A stretch of DNA of 64,000 nucleotides, taken from assembly GCA_964564435.1 (NCBI GenBank), contig CAZMAT010000006.1, forward strand, positions 1-64,000, read 5' to 3'. The stretch is from Fermentibacter sp964564435 (GTDB taxonomy: Bacteria; Fermentibacterota; Fermentibacteria; Fermentibacterales; Fermentibacteraceae). Made by a program: the position numbers and the translations under genes. This document shows positions 16,334 through 24,732 of the stretch, one piece after another (position 1 is the stretch's first letter; every line of letters starts with the position of its first letter). The notes under the pieces were generated by a model, which made no database searches, was not told where the DNA came from, and was given only the letters and a program-made list of their open reading frames with translations.

Positions 16334-17718
16334 AGGGGCGGCGGGGGGATACCTCGGCGTCGCCTGGAGGATCGCCGCACAGGCACGTCGCCGTGACCTT
16401 CACCGGCAACGTGGTCGCCTTCCTCGCGGCGATGGCCGGGGGCATGATCACCGCCCGGGTGCTCGGCCCCGCCGGCAGGGGCACGTTCGCCCTCCTCCAC
16501 ACCACGCCGGACCTGATCGTGAGCTTCGTCCTGCTGGGCATCATCCAGACCAACGTCTGCTTCGTCTCGAACGGCATCCTGCCGGCCGGCAGGGCCCTGT
16601 CGGTAGCGGCGCGGGCCTCGCTCATCCAGGCGCTGGCCGGGCTCGCAGTGTTCGCCGTGTTCGCCCTGGGCTTCCGCGGCCAGTTCTTCGGTGATGCGAG
16701 CGGCCGGTTGATCCTCCTCGCAGCCGCCCTCGTCCCCCTCGGCATCCTCCAGGCCCACTGGTCGTCGATCATGAGTGCGCTGAGGCTCTTCGGCCGCCTG
16801 GCCGTGATCCGCGCCCTCGCGCCCGTGCTGCTCGCCGCCCTGTACGCCGTCCTCCTGATGTGGATGGGGCTCGGGGTAGGAGGCGGGATCGCTGCGGTGG
16901 TCGCCTCGACCCTGATCGTCACCGTCCTGATGCTGACGGCCATCCGACGGCGGAGGAACCTCGAAGAGGCCTCCTGTGGAGACGGCGGCGCCCTCTGCGA
17001 AGGGTTCTGGAAGAGATACCTGTCCTACGGGATCAAGCTGCACGCATCGGCCCTGGTCTGGTACCTGATAATCCGGATCGACATCTACATGATCAAGTCG
17101 ATCCTCGACATCGAGTCGGTGGGCTTCTACTCCCTGGCCTCGAGCCTGGCGGAGAAGCTGTGGCTGGTGTCCGCATCGGCCAACACCGTTCTCCTGCCGT
17201 CGCTCGCCGCCGTGGCCGACCCGGTGGAGAGGGCGCGCCTCGCCGCGAAGGCTGCGCGCCAGCTCACCATCGTCCTCCTCCCCTTCTTCCTGCTGGGCGC
17301 GGTGCTTGGCAGGCCGCTCGTCGTGCTCCTCTACGGGGCCGAGTTCGAGCCGGCCACCCTACCCTTCATAATCCTCCTGGGCTCGACCCTGATGCAGGCG
17401 CACAGGTCGATGACCGCCAGCTTCTTCGAGAGTTCGGACCTGGCGCTGGTGAACGTGGCCACCCGTTCGGCGGCCTTCGCGCTCAAGGTGGCGCTCAACC
17501 TGCTGCTGATCCCCGCCCTTCTGATGGAGGGCGCCGCCCTTGCCAGCCTGGCGGCCTACTCGTTCGAGTGGGCCCTCGGCACAGGCGTATTCATGCGCCG
17601 CACGGGCCTGCGCTGGCGCGAGGCGATACCCGGGCCCGGCGACCTCGCTGCCGTGCGGGAGAAGACCGGCGACCTTCTGGGAGCGGTCCTGCCATGGGCG
17701 CGGAGGCCCGGATCGTGA
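16330..17718 (+). CDS. Wzx-type polysaccharide flippase (MOP superfamily)
   Basis: Membrane protein of about 462 residues with 12-14 hydrophobic segments. The first conserved block, 'GNVVAFLAAMAGGMITARVLGPAGRG', is the classical start of oligosaccharide flippases; 'YLIIRIDIYMIKSILDIESVGFYSLA' in the middle is equally typical. It translocates lipid-linked repeat units. CTG 16330 overlaps the upstream TGA and has a perfect SD, giving a 21-residue basic cytoplasmic leader; GTG 16393 would begin almost inside the first helix. Confidence 0.85.
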   Translation: MKGRRGDTSASPGGSPHRHVAVTFTGNVVAFLAAMAGGMITARVLGPAGRGTFALLHTTPDLIVSFVLLGIIQTNVCFVSNGILPAGRALSVAARASLIQALAGLAVFAVFALGFRGQFFGDASGRLILLAAALVPLGILQAHWSSIMSALRLFGRLAVIRALAPVLLAALYAVLLMWMGLGVGGGIAAVVASTLIVTVLMLTAIRRRRNLEEASCGDGGALCEGFWKRYLSYGIKLHASALVWYLIIRIDIYMIKSILDIESVGFYSLASSLAEKLWLVSASANTVLLPSLAAVADPVERARLAAKAARQLTIVLLPFFLLGAVLGRPLVVLLYGAEFEPATLPFIILLGSTLMQAHRSMTASFFESSDLALVNVATRSAAFALKVALNLLLIPALLMEGAALASLAAYSFEWALGTGVFMRRTGLRWREAIPGPGDLAAVREKTGDLLGAVLPWARRPGS

Positions 17719-18848
17719 AGCTCTCCTGGTGCTTCGTAGGCGGAGGGGCCCGCGCCCTGGCCGGCCTCCCCGACGGAGGCTCCGAAAGACAGGTCGCGCT
17801 CCTCGCATCGGAACTCGCCAGGCGCGGACATCCCGTGAACATCCTCGTCCCGGGCCCCGCGGAAGAGGGAACCGTCTCGGGAGTCGGGATCGTCCGGGGC
17901 TGGGAGGCCGGATCGGCCTGGCCCAGGGGGCTCAGGTTCTGGGCCGGCAGGCTGCCCTCCCTCAAGCGCGCCTTGCGGAAGCTCGAGCCCGGAGTCGTCT
18001 ACACGAGGGGTTTTTCCGTCTTCGCGCCTTCGGTTGCCGGGGCGGCCCGCAGGATCGGGGCGCCCTACCTTGCCGCCCTGGCATGCGATGACGATCTCAG
18101 GACAAGTCCCTCCGGCGGGCCTTCGGGCGCCGTCGGCAGGGCAGGGTACGGCCGGATCGCGAGAGATGCATTCGTGCGCCTGGCCCTGCGCCGGGCCTCG
18201 ATGGTGCTCTCCCAGCACTCGGGCCAGCTCGCCGAGTGCCGGAGGATAGGCCTCGTGTCGGAGATCGTCAGGAACGCCTTCGTGCCCTTCGACAAGCCCG
18301 CTGGGCGCCGGGAGACCTTCGATGCGTGCTGGATAGGGCATGTCTCGGCCTTCAAGGGGTTCGACAGGCTGGTCGAGCTGCTCTCGAGAGCCGCGGACAG
18401 CCGCCTGAGGGTGGCCGTCGCCGGCGCGTTGCAGGACGGCTCATGCCGCGGCATGCTCGCGAGGGCGCGTGAGGCAGGCCTGATCGAGTACCTCGGGGAG
18501 ATCCCGCACGCCGAAGCCCTGTCGGTGATGGCTTCCTCGAAGGTGCTGCTCAACACTTCTCCCGCGGAGGGCTTCTCCAACGCCTTCCTCGAGGCATGGT
18601 ACCTCGGAAGGCCCGTGCTCAGCCTGGACTCCGACCCGGACGGCCTCCTGTCGAAGGCCGAACCCCTCGGCATCTGTGCCAGGGGAGGCATAAACGCCAT
18701 GGTCGACGGGCTGCGCAGGCTGCTCTCGGACGAAGATCTGCGGCGCGGGATGGGCGCGGCCGGGCGCAGGCGCGTCGAATCTCACCACCTCGCGGGCCCC
18801 GTGGTCGATTCGCTGCTGGAGGCCGCCGGGCGGGCGTCGGGCGGCTAG
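17715..18848 (+). CDS. Family 4 glycosyltransferase
   Basis: 377-residue GT-B enzyme. N-terminal 'KLSWCFVGGG ... GGSERQVALLASELARRGH' is the acceptor-domain start. The C-terminal EX7E motif is in 'NTSPAEGFSNAFLEAWYLG'. GTG 17715 overlaps the flippase stop (GTGA); ATG 17694 would add seven residues and is the alternative. The stop is in a CTAG palindrome shared with the converging DUF362 gene. Confidence 0.83.
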   Translation: MKLSWCFVGGGARALAGLPDGGSERQVALLASELARRGHPVNILVPGPAEEGTVSGVGIVRGWEAGSAWPRGLRFWAGRLPSLKRALRKLEPGVVYTRGFSVFAPSVAGAARRIGAPYLAALACDDDLRTSPSGGPSGAVGRAGYGRIARDAFVRLALRRASMVLSQHSGQLAECRRIGLVSEIVRNAFVPFDKPAGRRETFDACWIGHVSAFKGFDRLVELLSRAADSRLRVAVAGALQDGSCRGMLARAREAGLIEYLGEIPHAEALSVMASSKVLLNTSPAEGFSNAFLEAWYLGRPVLSLDSDPDGLLSKAEPLGICARGGINAMVDGLRRLLSDEDLRRGMGAAGRRRVESHHLAGPVVDSLLEAAGRASGG

Positions 18849-20161
18849 GCTCCGCCGGTTCGCAGGATGCCCCAGCCCCTGGGGGGGACCGCCTCGAAGG
18901 GAGCCACGCCGCAGGATGCGCCGGGGATCTCGGGAACGCCCTCCCCGGACGGCAGGGGCCACCTGAAGGCCGAAGAAGCCTCCCGGACCATCGGGATCAG
19001 GCCGGGATCGAAGCCCAGGAGCCGGCAGTGCAGGATGTCGGCATCCACCGGGCTCTCGGAACAAGTCACGCAACCCAGCGGCAGGGGATCGGGCATCATC
19101 GGCCCGTCGCCCTGGCCGCAGACCAGCGCATCGGTGAGGCTGACGATCCTCCTCTGCGGGACGTCGGCCATCGTCCCGTCGACTCTTCCGTACATGGCGA
19201 TGCGGTCGATGTCCAGCACCGTGCGCCAGACCGTGTCGTTCCCCGACCAGCCTCCGTCTATCTCGGCCTCGCCGTGGAGTAGCCTCTGCAGTTCGAGCGC
19301 GATCCTCACGCCTGCGAGCATGGCGGGGAAGGACCGCCGCCCGATCCTCCGGTTGGAGGCGTCGAGAAGGTTCTCCGCGATGGACTTGAGCACCGACCGG
19401 CCGGGGTAGCAGTCGCCCCCGTCCCGCGCTCCGCCCTTCCTGTGGTGCGGCAGGAACTCCTTGTTGCCGTTGAGTCCCACCAGGTTCTTGAGGGCGCCGG
19501 TGATGCCAGCCTTCCGGTGCGTCTTGAGCTTGGGCAGGCTGAGGATGACGTCGGACTCCAGCGCCTCCTTCGATATCAGGTACTGGTGACGCCCCGGGAA
19601 GTGCCTCCTGGAGATGAGACCGGGATCATACATCGTCACCCTGAAGCGCCCGGGCGGGCTGGACACCGGTTCGAGCAGGCTGTCGCAACCCAGGTCGAAC
19701 AGCACGAACCTGTCCTCCGGCCGGACATCCCGGTCATGGCCCGCATCTAGCCCCGCACCGCGCATGATGGTGCGGCGGAAGTCGATCACATCGACCCTGC
19801 GGCCCTTCGCCGCCTCCGCGATCCGGGCCCGAAGCCCGGGTGTGACGAGCGCATCCCAGTCGCAGCCCTGCACGGGGGCGTCGCCGATGACCACCGACGA
19901 AGGGTCGGACTCCAGCACGAGGCCGAGTGCGGCCAGCACGAACTCGGGGTGCGTGACCATGCATTCCGTCCCGCCGCCCGAGGCGTTCCGGTGGTAGACC
20001 CAGTTCGGCTTGATCAGGACCCTCGCCCCCGGCCCGATGCCCGGCAGCATGCCGCCCGTCGAGCCCGCCGCAGCCTCGCGGATCAAACGTCCTAGCGTTC
20101 CGCGGGAGTACCACTCCGTTTCAGGGATGCCCATCGAAAGGGCGCAGGCGAGACCCGTCAC
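18845..20161 (-). CDS. DUF362 domain protein
   Basis: 438 residues. Family motifs are 'RVLIKPNWV', 'VVIGDAPVQG', 'ILSLPKLKTHRKAGITGALKNLVG' and 'NGNKEFLPHHRKG'. DUF362 proteins are recurrent in exopolysaccharide loci, but their reaction is unknown; some relatives carry ferredoxin domains, and none is visible here. The start GTG 20161 has GGAGG four bases upstream; ATG 20133 is an alternative. A second DUF362 gene lies at 24733-26196. It converges on the glycosyltransferase with both stops in CTAG. Confidence 0.8.
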   Translation of the reverse strand: MTGLACALSMGIPETEWYSRGTLGRLIREAAAGSTGGMLPGIGPGARVLIKPNWVYHRNASGGGTECMVTHPEFVLAALGLVLESDPSSVVIGDAPVQGCDWDALVTPGLRARIAEAAKGRRVDVIDFRRTIMRGAGLDAGHDRDVRPEDRFVLFDLGCDSLLEPVSSPPGRFRVTMYDPGLISRRHFPGRHQYLISKEALESDVILSLPKLKTHRKAGITGALKNLVGLNGNKEFLPHHRKGGARDGGDCYPGRSVLKSIAENLLDASNRRIGRRSFPAMLAGVRIALELQRLLHGEAEIDGGWSGNDTVWRTVLDIDRIAMYGRVDGTMADVPQRRIVSLTDALVCGQGDGPMMPDPLPLGCVTCSESPVDADILHCRLLGFDPGLIPMVREASSAFRWPLPSGEGVPEIPGASCGVAPFEAVPPRGWGILRTGGA

Positions 20162-20255
20162 AGGCCCTCCGGCAGACCGTCGATTCCCCCGGGGGCTCGC
20201 AGTCTGCATAATCGAACCGGTCCCTCCGGGGCCGGCTGCACGATCCCATCCGACT

Positions 20256-20262
20256 GGGGGAA
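20256..20262 (+). promoter_or_regulatory. Shine-Dalgarno-like site for CTG start at 20269
   Basis: GGGGGAA ends six bases before CTG 20269, with an additional AGGA closer in. No ATG, GTG or TTG is in frame between the stop at 20209 and GTG 20371. Confidence 0.45.
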
Positions 20263-20268
20263 CAGGAA

Positions 20269-21342
20269 CTGAAGATAGCCATCGGGACCGACAGGGGGGG
20301 ATGGCACCTGAGGTTCGCAGAAGCCGTCGAGCGCAGGGCCGCCGGACGCCCGGAGCTCGAATACGGGTTCGTGAACCTGGACAGGAGCGACTGGCTCGCA
20401 CAGGTGGCCGGAGCCGCCCTTGTGATCTGGAAGCCGCCCTACATGGGCCACGAGTTCGCGGGTTACGTGAAGGAGAAGATCCACTTCCTCGAGCATCACG
20501 CCGGGCTGACGGTCGTCCCGGGCTTCGAGACCGTGTGGCACTTCGAGAGCAAGGCCGCCCAGAGCTACCTGCTGTCCCTCGCAGGCGTCGCCACTCCGCG
20601 TACATTCGTCTCCTTCGACTTCGACGAGGCTGCACAACAGGCCGGCCGGGAGGGGTTCCCCGTGGTCCTCAAGGGCTCGGCCGGGGCCGGGAGCGTGAAC
20701 GTCAGGGCGGTGCGCAGCAGGGAGGAGCTCATGGGCTTCGTCCGCCGCGCCTTCAGCCTGACGCTGTGGGACCGGACGGCGGCCGGGGGGCGCGGCAGGC
20801 TCTCGAGGCTGGCTTCCGGCATCGGGAGGGACTGGTTCGCCGACTTCCTCCGCAGGCGCCGCAGGCGCGAACAGCCATTCGGCGTCGTGTACTGGCAGGA
20901 GTTCGTCCCCGGCAACGACGCCGACCTGAGGGTCACCGCCATCGGCGACCGGTTCGCCACGGGGTTCTGGCGCAACAACCGCCCGGGCGACTTCCGGGCC
21001 AGCGGCAGCGGCAGGATCGACTACGACAGGCCGGTGCCCGAGGAAGCCATGCTGGCGTGCCTGGGCATCAACAGGCGCTTCGGCTTCGACTCCATGGCGT
21101 ACGACATCCTCTTCCGCGACGGCCGCATGCTGGTGTCGGAGATGTCCTACGGCTATTCCGACACCGCCGTCCAGAGGGTCGCCGGATACTGGAGGCTCGA
21201 ATCCCCCGGTTGCCTGAGGTTCGTCGAGGGTCATACCTGGCCCCAGGATCTGTGGGTCGACTGGGCCATCTCGAAGGCAGACGCGGCCTTGTCAGCGAAG
21301 GCGGGCGAATCTTCTCCGGAGGGCCGTGACCCGGGGCGCTGA
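20269..21342 (+). CDS. ATP-grasp family protein
   Basis: About 357 residues with an ATP-grasp core: 'HFESKAAQSYLLSLAGVATPRTFVSFDF', 'FPVVLKGSAGAGSVNVRAV' (ATP-binding Lys), 'VYWQEFVPGNDADLRVTAIGDRFATGFWRNN' and 'SMAYDILFRDGRMLVSEMSYGY' (metal ligands). It resembles RimK-like ligases found with polysaccharide genes. The N-terminal strand 'KIAIGTDRGGWHLRF' is complete only if translation starts at CTG 20269; GTG 20371 would lose 34 residues. It probably ligates an amino acid or similar group to a glycan or carrier; the substrate is unknown. Confidence 0.75.
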   Translation: MKIAIGTDRGGWHLRFAEAVERRAAGRPELEYGFVNLDRSDWLAQVAGAALVIWKPPYMGHEFAGYVKEKIHFLEHHAGLTVVPGFETVWHFESKAAQSYLLSLAGVATPRTFVSFDFDEAAQQAGREGFPVVLKGSAGAGSVNVRAVRSREELMGFVRRAFSLTLWDRTAAGGRGRLSRLASGIGRDWFADFLRRRRRREQPFGVVYWQEFVPGNDADLRVTAIGDRFATGFWRNNRPGDFRASGSGRIDYDRPVPEEAMLACLGINRRFGFDSMAYDILFRDGRMLVSEMSYGYSDTAVQRVAGYWRLESPGCLRFVEGHTWPQDLWVDWAISKADAALSAKAGESSPEGRDPGR

Positions 21343-22486
21343 CAGCCTCAGGGTCGTGGTGCTCGCCGAAGCCTCGCCGTCCGACGGGGCGGCCGTCGGG
21401 GGCGTGAGCGGTTACCTCAGGGCCCTCTCGGCGCACATGCCCCGGGGCTGGGTCCTCCTGACCCCTTCGCCGGATGCGGAGGGCGGGCCGTCCCATCTGG
21501 GCCCGTCGCTCTCGCGGTGCAGGCTCCCCCACAGGATCGTCTTCCCGGCCCTGCTGCTGCTTCACCTGCGCAGGCTCTCCCGGCTGAGGCCAGGCCTCGT
21601 CTATTCCCACAGCAACGAGGCCTCCATGCTTCTGTGCCTCCTTCGGTCGCTCGGAATAGCGAAGTGGCGCCTGGTCCACCACCAGCACGGCTCCGAGAAT
21701 CCCCTCACATACGCCACCTTCAGGATCGGCAGGCGCTTCGGGCTCCCCGCCGCATACGGCCGTGTGCTGGCATGGATGCACAGGTCGGTCGACCACGTCA
21801 TCGCCATCGACGGCAGATGCCTCGAGGAGAACGTCCGGTGGGGCGTCCCCCGAGAACGGGTGACGCTGCTGCCGAACGCGGTGGACACCGATCTGTTCTC
21901 GCCCTCGGAGGAGGGGCGCAGGAGCTTCAGGAAGGATGCGGGGATCCCTCCGGACGCATTCCTCTTCTGCTTCGCCGGGCGCCTGGAGGATGTGAAGCGG
22001 ATCGACCTTCTCATCGACGCGTTCGCCCTGCTCGGGGGGTCGCCCTGGCTCGTCATCGCGGGAGACGGATCGAGAGGGGACTACCTGGCCCGGAAGGCCG
22101 CCGGCTCGCCGGGATCCGGCAGAACCGTGTTCACCGGTGCGCTCGGCCCGGTGGACATGCCCCCGCTCTACGCGGCCTCCGACTGCCTCGTGCTGCCCTC
22201 GGCTGCGGAGGGCGTCCCTCTCGTGATACTCGAGGCGATGTCGACGGGGGTGCCGGCCGTCGCCACCGCCGTGGGCGGGGTTCCCGGCCTGCTCGACGGA
22301 TCCTGCGGCATCCTCGTCGACCAGTCGTCATCCGCGGCCGATCTGGCCGGGGCCATGGAGAGGGCGATGGCGACACGGTGGGACCGGGATGCGATCAGGG
22401 TCCGGGCGGAGTCCTACTCGGCCGCCTCGGCCGCAGCCATGCTGGAGGAGCTCTTCTGCGGGATCTCCGGTCCCGGGTCAGTCTGA
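21326..22486 (+). CDS. Family 4 glycosyltransferase
   Basis: 386-residue GT-B enzyme: 'VGGVSGYLRALSAHM' in the acceptor domain, 'HHQHGSENPL', 'LLPNAVDTDLFSPS', 'FAGRLEDVKRIDLLIDAFALL' and the EX7E motif in 'PSAAEGVPLVILEAMSTGVPAVAT'. This is the strongest GT4 consensus in the window. GTG 21326 overlaps the ATP-grasp gene by 17 bases; a later GTG at about 21356 is possible. The tail overlaps the convergent GT gene by 9 bases. Confidence 0.87.
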   Translation: MTRGADSLRVVVLAEASPSDGAAVGGVSGYLRALSAHMPRGWVLLTPSPDAEGGPSHLGPSLSRCRLPHRIVFPALLLLHLRRLSRLRPGLVYSHSNEASMLLCLLRSLGIAKWRLVHHQHGSENPLTYATFRIGRRFGLPAAYGRVLAWMHRSVDHVIAIDGRCLEENVRWGVPRERVTLLPNAVDTDLFSPSEEGRRSFRKDAGIPPDAFLFCFAGRLEDVKRIDLLIDAFALLGGSPWLVIAGDGSRGDYLARKAAGSPGSGRTVFTGALGPVDMPPLYAASDCLVLPSAAEGVPLVILEAMSTGVPAVATAVGGVPGLLDGSCGILVDQSSSAADLAGAMERAMATRWDRDAIRVRAESYSAASAAAMLEELFCGISGPGSV

Positions 22487-23632
22487 GGGGCCGCCGGGCG
22501 TTATCCCCGCCCATCTGAGCACGTCGCCGACGCTTCGGGAGTAGGCCTCGAAGGAGTATTTCCGAGAGGCTTCGAGGCCCTTGAGCGCCAGCGCCTCCCT
22601 CGAACCGGAGTCGTCCAGCATCCTCCCGAGAGCGCTGGCGAGGGCCTGGGGATCCTCCGGCGGGGTGAGGATCCCGGCGGCACCGTTGTCGAGCACTTCT
22701 GGGATCGCCCCTATGTTCGAGGCCACCACCGGCACGCCCTTGCTCATCGCCTCGGCCAGGACGAGGCCGAACGCCTCCTCGCGCCTCGTGGGGAAGGCGA
22801 ACACGCACGGCTCCGATTCGAATCCTGCCTCGATCTCGTCGTGGCCGAGCTCTCCGCGCAGGTCGACCGAGCCTTCGAGGCCCCTGTCGGCGATCCATCC
22901 CCTTATGGCGGAGAAGATGCCTGCCTCCGTCTCGGGGCCGATCAGGACGAGCCGGGGCATCGAGGGTCGCCGGGATGCGAGGAGGTGGTAGGCCTCCAGG
23001 ATGTCCCACACCCCCTTGCGGGCCCTGACGGTCGAGAGGAACACGATGGAGGAAGGTGCGAGGCGGGCCCTGCGGGACGCCTCGGCGGGATCGGAATACC
23101 TCCAGCCCGGGGGAAGGCAGTTCAGCAGCACCCGCACCCGGTCCGTCGCGACGCCGATGGCCCTGAGGTCCTCGGCGACCGCCTCGCTGGGCCCGATGCA
23201 GCGGTCGAAGGACTTCCAGAACTTCACCGCGTTCACGGCCTGGAAGCGGTTCGGCCCCTGCGATAGCGACCTGTAGCGCACCATGTGGGAATAGCCGATC
23301 CAGTTGCGCGACAGGTGCCGGAGCAGCGGGAGGAAGAAGTAGTCGAAGGTTAGAGCCGGCGGCAGCGACGCAGGGAGGTAGAACGCCGCGTCGTACCTGC
23401 CCGAGAGGCCGAGCGCGCCTGCCTCTAATCCCATTCCCGCGGCGCGCGCTAGCTTGTGGAGCCTGATCTTGCCTATCTCGGTGTTGCGCCTCGAGAATGC
23501 CCTGTCCAGGACGGAAACGTCGCAGCCGTTCCCGCGGAGAGCCTGCACCAGGAACCTGTTCATCACGAGCGAGCCGTGCATCGCCCCGGAGTTGTTGCCG
23601 ACCACGAGGATCCTGGGTCTGTCAGCAGCCAT
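22478..23632 (-). CDS. Family 4 glycosyltransferase
   Basis: 384 residues: 'RILVVGNNSGAMHGSLVMNRFLVQAL' at the N-terminus, 'GYSHMVRYRSL', 'CIGPSEAVAEDLRAIGV', 'VRARKGVWDILEAYHLL' and EX7E in 'PTRREEAFGLVLAEAMSKGVPVVASNIGAIPE'. ATG 23632 overlaps the end of the neighbouring GT gene by 11 bases, so the two are coupled. Confidence 0.86.
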   Translation of the reverse strand: MAADRPRILVVGNNSGAMHGSLVMNRFLVQALRGNGCDVSVLDRAFSRRNTEIGKIRLHKLARAAGMGLEAGALGLSGRYDAAFYLPASLPPALTFDYFFLPLLRHLSRNWIGYSHMVRYRSLSQGPNRFQAVNAVKFWKSFDRCIGPSEAVAEDLRAIGVATDRVRVLLNCLPPGWRYSDPAEASRRARLAPSSIVFLSTVRARKGVWDILEAYHLLASRRPSMPRLVLIGPETEAGIFSAIRGWIADRGLEGSVDLRGELGHDEIEAGFESEPCVFAFPTRREEAFGLVLAEAMSKGVPVVASNIGAIPEVLDNGAAGILTPPEDPQALASALGRMLDDSGSREALALKGLEASRKYSFEAYSRSVGDVLRWAGITPGGPSD

Positions 23633-24704
23633 TCCGGGCCCTCCCGACGATGGCCTCCCCGTACACGGCCAGCGTGGCCTCCAGCATCCTGCGTGCTGAG
23701 AACTCGCCCAGGATCCTTGCCCTGCCGGATTCACCCGCCCGGGCACAGAGACCGGGGTCCTCGGACATCGCCACGAGCCTGTCCGCAAGCGCTCCCGCAT
23801 CCTTCTGCGGAACCATCCATCCGTCCCGTGATTCGCGCACCAGTTCCGAGTTCCCCCCTCCATTCGTGCATACCACCGGGAGCCCCGCAGCCATGCACTC
23901 CATCAGGAAATTCGACATGCCCTCCCCGAGGGGCGAGAGGAGCACCCCGGCGTCCGCATCGGCGAGATATGGCATGGAGTCGGGAGTTCTGCCATGGAAG
24001 CACAGCGCGGAGAGGCACCCGGCGGCGCGTGCCCTCTCCTCCAGGATCTCCCTGTCCGGCCCGTCGCCCAGCAAGTCGAAACGGAACCGCCCGGGACGCT
24101 CTCGCTCCAGGATAGCGGCAGCGTCTACCAGAGTGGCGAAGTCCTTGTGGCCCGACATCGATCCGGCCATGACGCACGTGAAGCGTTCGTGAGAACCCGG
24201 GGCTGCATGGACGCCCTCCACCCGGCGGGTGTCGAAGCCGTTCCTGACAAGCCTGGCCTTCCTCGCGGGGATCCTCCATGCCGAGAGCCCGGACGCGCTG
24301 TTGCCGGTGCAGAGATCTCCGAGCCTCGCCGCCAGGAGCAGCCGCGCGCGTTTCCTGCGGGGGAGAGTGCCCATCCTGACGAGGCCCGTGACGTGCGCCA
24401 CACCGGCCTCCCTTGCAGGGAGGCACATCAGCGAGGCGGATACCCAGCCCCACGAGTGTATCACGGAGGGGTGGAAGCCGGTGGCGAACGAGAAGGCGGA
24501 TCGCATGGCTCCGAATGGATCCCTTCCGTCTCCGGGGGCTGTAGCGAGCCTCACCCCGAGGTCCTCGACCGCCCCGGCGTACGGCCCGCCGTGGAGCGCC
24601 CATACCGCAACCTCGGCCCGCCCGGCGAGACCTTCGCAGAGCATTTGGAACTGGCGCTCGGCCCCGCCCGGACCGAGGCCGTCTATGGCGAGCAGGACTC
24701 TCAG
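23622..24704 (-). CDS. Family 4 glycosyltransferase
   Basis: About 360 residues. It begins with the canonical 'RVLLAIDGLGPGGAERQ' of GT4 enzymes, then 'VIHSWGWVSASLM', 'VMAGSMSGHKDFATLVDAAAIL' and EX7E in 'SPLGEGMSNFLMECMAAGLPVVCTN'. The start is taken as CTG 24704: GGAGG is seven bases upstream and it precedes the conserved first strand by one codon. ATG 24824 would add 40 unrelated residues overlapping the upstream gene, and the next ATG lies beyond the GGAERQ motif. Confidence 0.83.
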   Translation of the reverse strand: MRVLLAIDGLGPGGAERQFQMLCEGLAGRAEVAVWALHGGPYAGAVEDLGVRLATAPGDGRDPFGAMRSAFSFATGFHPSVIHSWGWVSASLMCLPAREAGVAHVTGLVRMGTLPRRKRARLLLAARLGDLCTGNSASGLSAWRIPARKARLVRNGFDTRRVEGVHAAPGSHERFTCVMAGSMSGHKDFATLVDAAAILERERPGRFRFDLLGDGPDREILEERARAAGCLSALCFHGRTPDSMPYLADADAGVLLSPLGEGMSNFLMECMAAGLPVVCTNGGGNSELVRESRDGWMVPQKDAGALADRLVAMSEDPGLCARAGESGRARILGEFSARRMLEATLAVYGEAIVGRARNGC

Positions 24705-24711
24705 AATGCAG

Positions 24712-24716
24712 CCTCC
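24712..24716 (-). promoter_or_regulatory. Shine-Dalgarno site for CTG start at 24704
   Basis: Minus-strand GGAGG, seven bases before CTG 24704, within the 28-base gap after the DUF362 stop. Confidence 0.6.
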
Positions 24717-24732
24717 GCCCGGCCGTTTCCGG

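Noticed and set aside
20371..21342. GTG 20371 as start of the ATP-grasp gene
   Set aside because: It removes the first strand of the fold and has no SD site; CTG 20269 gives a complete protein.
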